This document shows positions 62,906 to 64,000 of a stretch of DNA of 64,000 nucleotides, one piece after another (the first letter of the stretch is position 1; the number at the start of each line of letters is the position of its first letter). Position numbers and translations under genes: made by a program. The DNA is from Chitinophagales bacterium (GTDB lineage: Bacteria; Bacteroidota; Bacteroidia; Chitinophagales; Saprospiraceae), in NCBI GenBank assembly GCA_026928325.1, contig JAIXKS010000058.1:1-64000 (forward strand), read 5' to 3'. The notes below the pieces were generated by a model. The model ran no database searches and had not been told where the DNA came from. It worked only from the letters and a program-made list of their open reading frames with translations.

Positions 62906-64000
62906 TTATAGTGTAAACCTCAATCCTGCATAAATATTGACACCCATGATAGGACCCCAAATTAATGAGCTATCAAAATTAGATCCAAAGGGCGCATCTG
63001 CACTCAATATCGGGTTGTCTTGTTTGAAATTGAATATATTTTCACCACCGACATAAAGGTCAAATTTATGGTTCCAAGATTTAGTTATTTGAACATTGCT
63101 TAAATAGAAAGGCTTAGAAGCATCACTCAATTGGAATGCAGGATCATTATCTTGAGTATTCGGAATTCTCGTTTTGCTCAACCAGTTTACGGTGTAATCT
63201 AACATCCAACCCTTTCCGGCATTAATGCCCAAATTAGCAAAGGCACGATGCGGAGAAGAGAGTGGCTTTTGGAGTAAGGCTTCACCATACGTAGTCTGAA
63301 CATCATTATATCTATAAGCTATTCTTAAGTTCATCCAGTCAGTAACGTCCATGTCTGCTTGCAATTGTAAACTATTGGAATAAGACTTGCCTTGAAGATT
63401 ATAAAAGACAACAGAACGCGCACTTCTATCTAAATCTACGACGATTTGATTTTCAAATTGAATTCTGTTAAAATCAGCGGCTATCACCAAAGAACGATCT
63501 GCAATCGATATTTCTTTAGTTGCACTTACGCCCACATTCCAAGCTACTTCAGCATCCAATCCATAGGGTGTTTTAGTGGCATCATTGCCTTCAATAATCA
63601 TGGCTCGATTGCTGGCAAAAAAGCCGATATTCTCTGCAAAGATGCTAGCTGTTCGCTGTCCTCTTCCTGCTGCAATTCTAAAAACAGTGGTTTCATTGGG
63701 TGCAAATCTTATGTTGGCTCTTGGTGTGAAGAAAAGACCAAAATTATTGTGATAATCGGCACGAGCGCCAATCAATACAGTCACTTTTTCAGAACCTTTG
63801 TAGGTATATTCCCCAAATACTCCTGGAACCCATTCATTGCGCTTGAAAACTGTGGTTTCGACCAATTCATCATAATTATCATATTGGAAACTAGATCCTG
63901 TACGGATTTGATGATCGGTATTGTCAATAATCGTTTGGTAAATCAAATTAAAATACAAAGACTTTTGAGTTGCATCATATCTTCTTACACCAAATTGAGA
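62906..64000 (-). CDS. TonB-dependent receptor, C-terminal part (runs off the window)
   Basis: The frame is open to the window edge, so the N-terminal signal, plug domain and first strands are missing; about 364 residues are visible. They show alternating beta-strands and loops of a TonB-dependent outer-membrane barrel: GVFGEYTYKGSEKVTVLIGARADYH, FTPRANIRFAPNETTVFRIAAGRGQRTAS, NWMNLRIAYRYNDVQTTYG-type segments, and the terminal GPIMGVNIYAGLRFTL ending in a C-terminal aromatic/Leu strand. The PSIF-like ligand cannot be deduced. Family members of this form often import siderophores, metal chelates or glycans. A terminator follows. Confidence 0.9.
   Translation of the reverse strand, partial: SQFGVRRYDATQKSLYFNLIYQTIIDNTDHQIRTGSSFQYDNYDELVETTVFKRNEWVPGVFGEYTYKGSEKVTVLIGARADYHNNFGLFFTPRANIRFAPNETTVFRIAAGRGQRTASIFAENIGFFASNRAMIIEGNDATKTPYGLDAEVAWNVGVSATKEISIADRSLVIAADFNRIQFENQIVVDLDRSARSVVFYNLQGKSYSNSLQLQADMDVTDWMNLRIAYRYNDVQTTYGEALLQKPLSSPHRAFANLGINAGKGWMLDYTVNWLSKTRIPNTQDNDPAFQLSDASKPFYLSNVQITKSWNHKFDLYVGGENIFNFKQDNPILSADAPFGSNFDSSLIWGPIMGVNIYAGLRFTL

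Noticed and set aside
1..64000. CRISPR array, rRNA operon, intact IS with a transposase gene
   Set aside because: None found; the only transposase sequences are the RAYT domain in hsdR and the remnant beside it.

Overview
The window looks like chromosomal DNA of a Bacteroidota bacterium, most plausibly a Saprospiraceae- or Chitinophaga-like lineage. The evidence is GldD and GldE gliding proteins, a type IX secretion C-terminal sorting domain, promoters of the TAnnTTTG type, SPII lipoproteins, a TonB-dependent receptor, a mevalonate-pathway decarboxylase (mvaD), DUF4294, DUF4625 and DUF5522 families, and low GC. Function calls come from reading motifs; no database search was run.

Layout. 0-11 kb: two BatD-type proteins, an M29 aminopeptidase, a large cytochrome c/PA14/propeller/DUF1080 lipoprotein, then mutY-ssb-gldE-gldD. 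11-17 kb: hairpin repeats, an orphan HipB-like regulator, an S9 peptidase, a secreted esterase with a T9SS tail, and a 36-bp direct repeat framing a 433-bp insertion. 17-20.5 kb: an accessory patch with a DUF1963-like protein, an RloA/RloB (AbiL-type) defence pair and a tRNA-like fold. 20.7-34 kb: priA, a small metal-linked cluster, a glycosyltransferase, a GCS2-CBS protein, mvaD, putP and an SDR. 34.4-42.2 kb: a type I restriction-modification operon. 42.2-49.2 kb: mazG-like and dtd genes, an AT-rich intergenic region with DnaA boxes (candidate oriC), ctaA, two hydrolase or unknown genes, two parS-like palindromes and uvrA. 49.4-56.7 kb: fhs and a cobalamin lower-ligand assembly cluster (CWC-CobT fusion, CobS, CobC, BtuF-like protein, Dph6-like ATPase). 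56.8-64 kb: tdk, rhomboid, a CPA2 antiporter, a hairpin-repeat field and the C-terminal part of a TonB-dependent receptor.

The most unusual locus is the R-M operon. HsdR carries an in-frame insertion of about 239 codons encoding a REP-associated tyrosine transposase (RAYT/Y1) domain with its HVH motif and Tyr apparently intact. HsdM and HsdR each carry a further short in-frame palindromic insertion, and all three sites share the decamer CTCCAGCTTC. A second, broken RAYT lies between hsdS and hsdR. This fits a RAYT and its repeats inserting into coding sequence without breaking frame.

A second theme is replication. The intergenic region at 43.0-43.46 kb has two perfect DnaA boxes and variants, parS-like sites lie 3 kb away, and G over C on the plus strand appears to rise across it, so the chromosomal origin is probably in this window. 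A short inverted-repeat (MITE-like) family recurs in at least six intergenic places.
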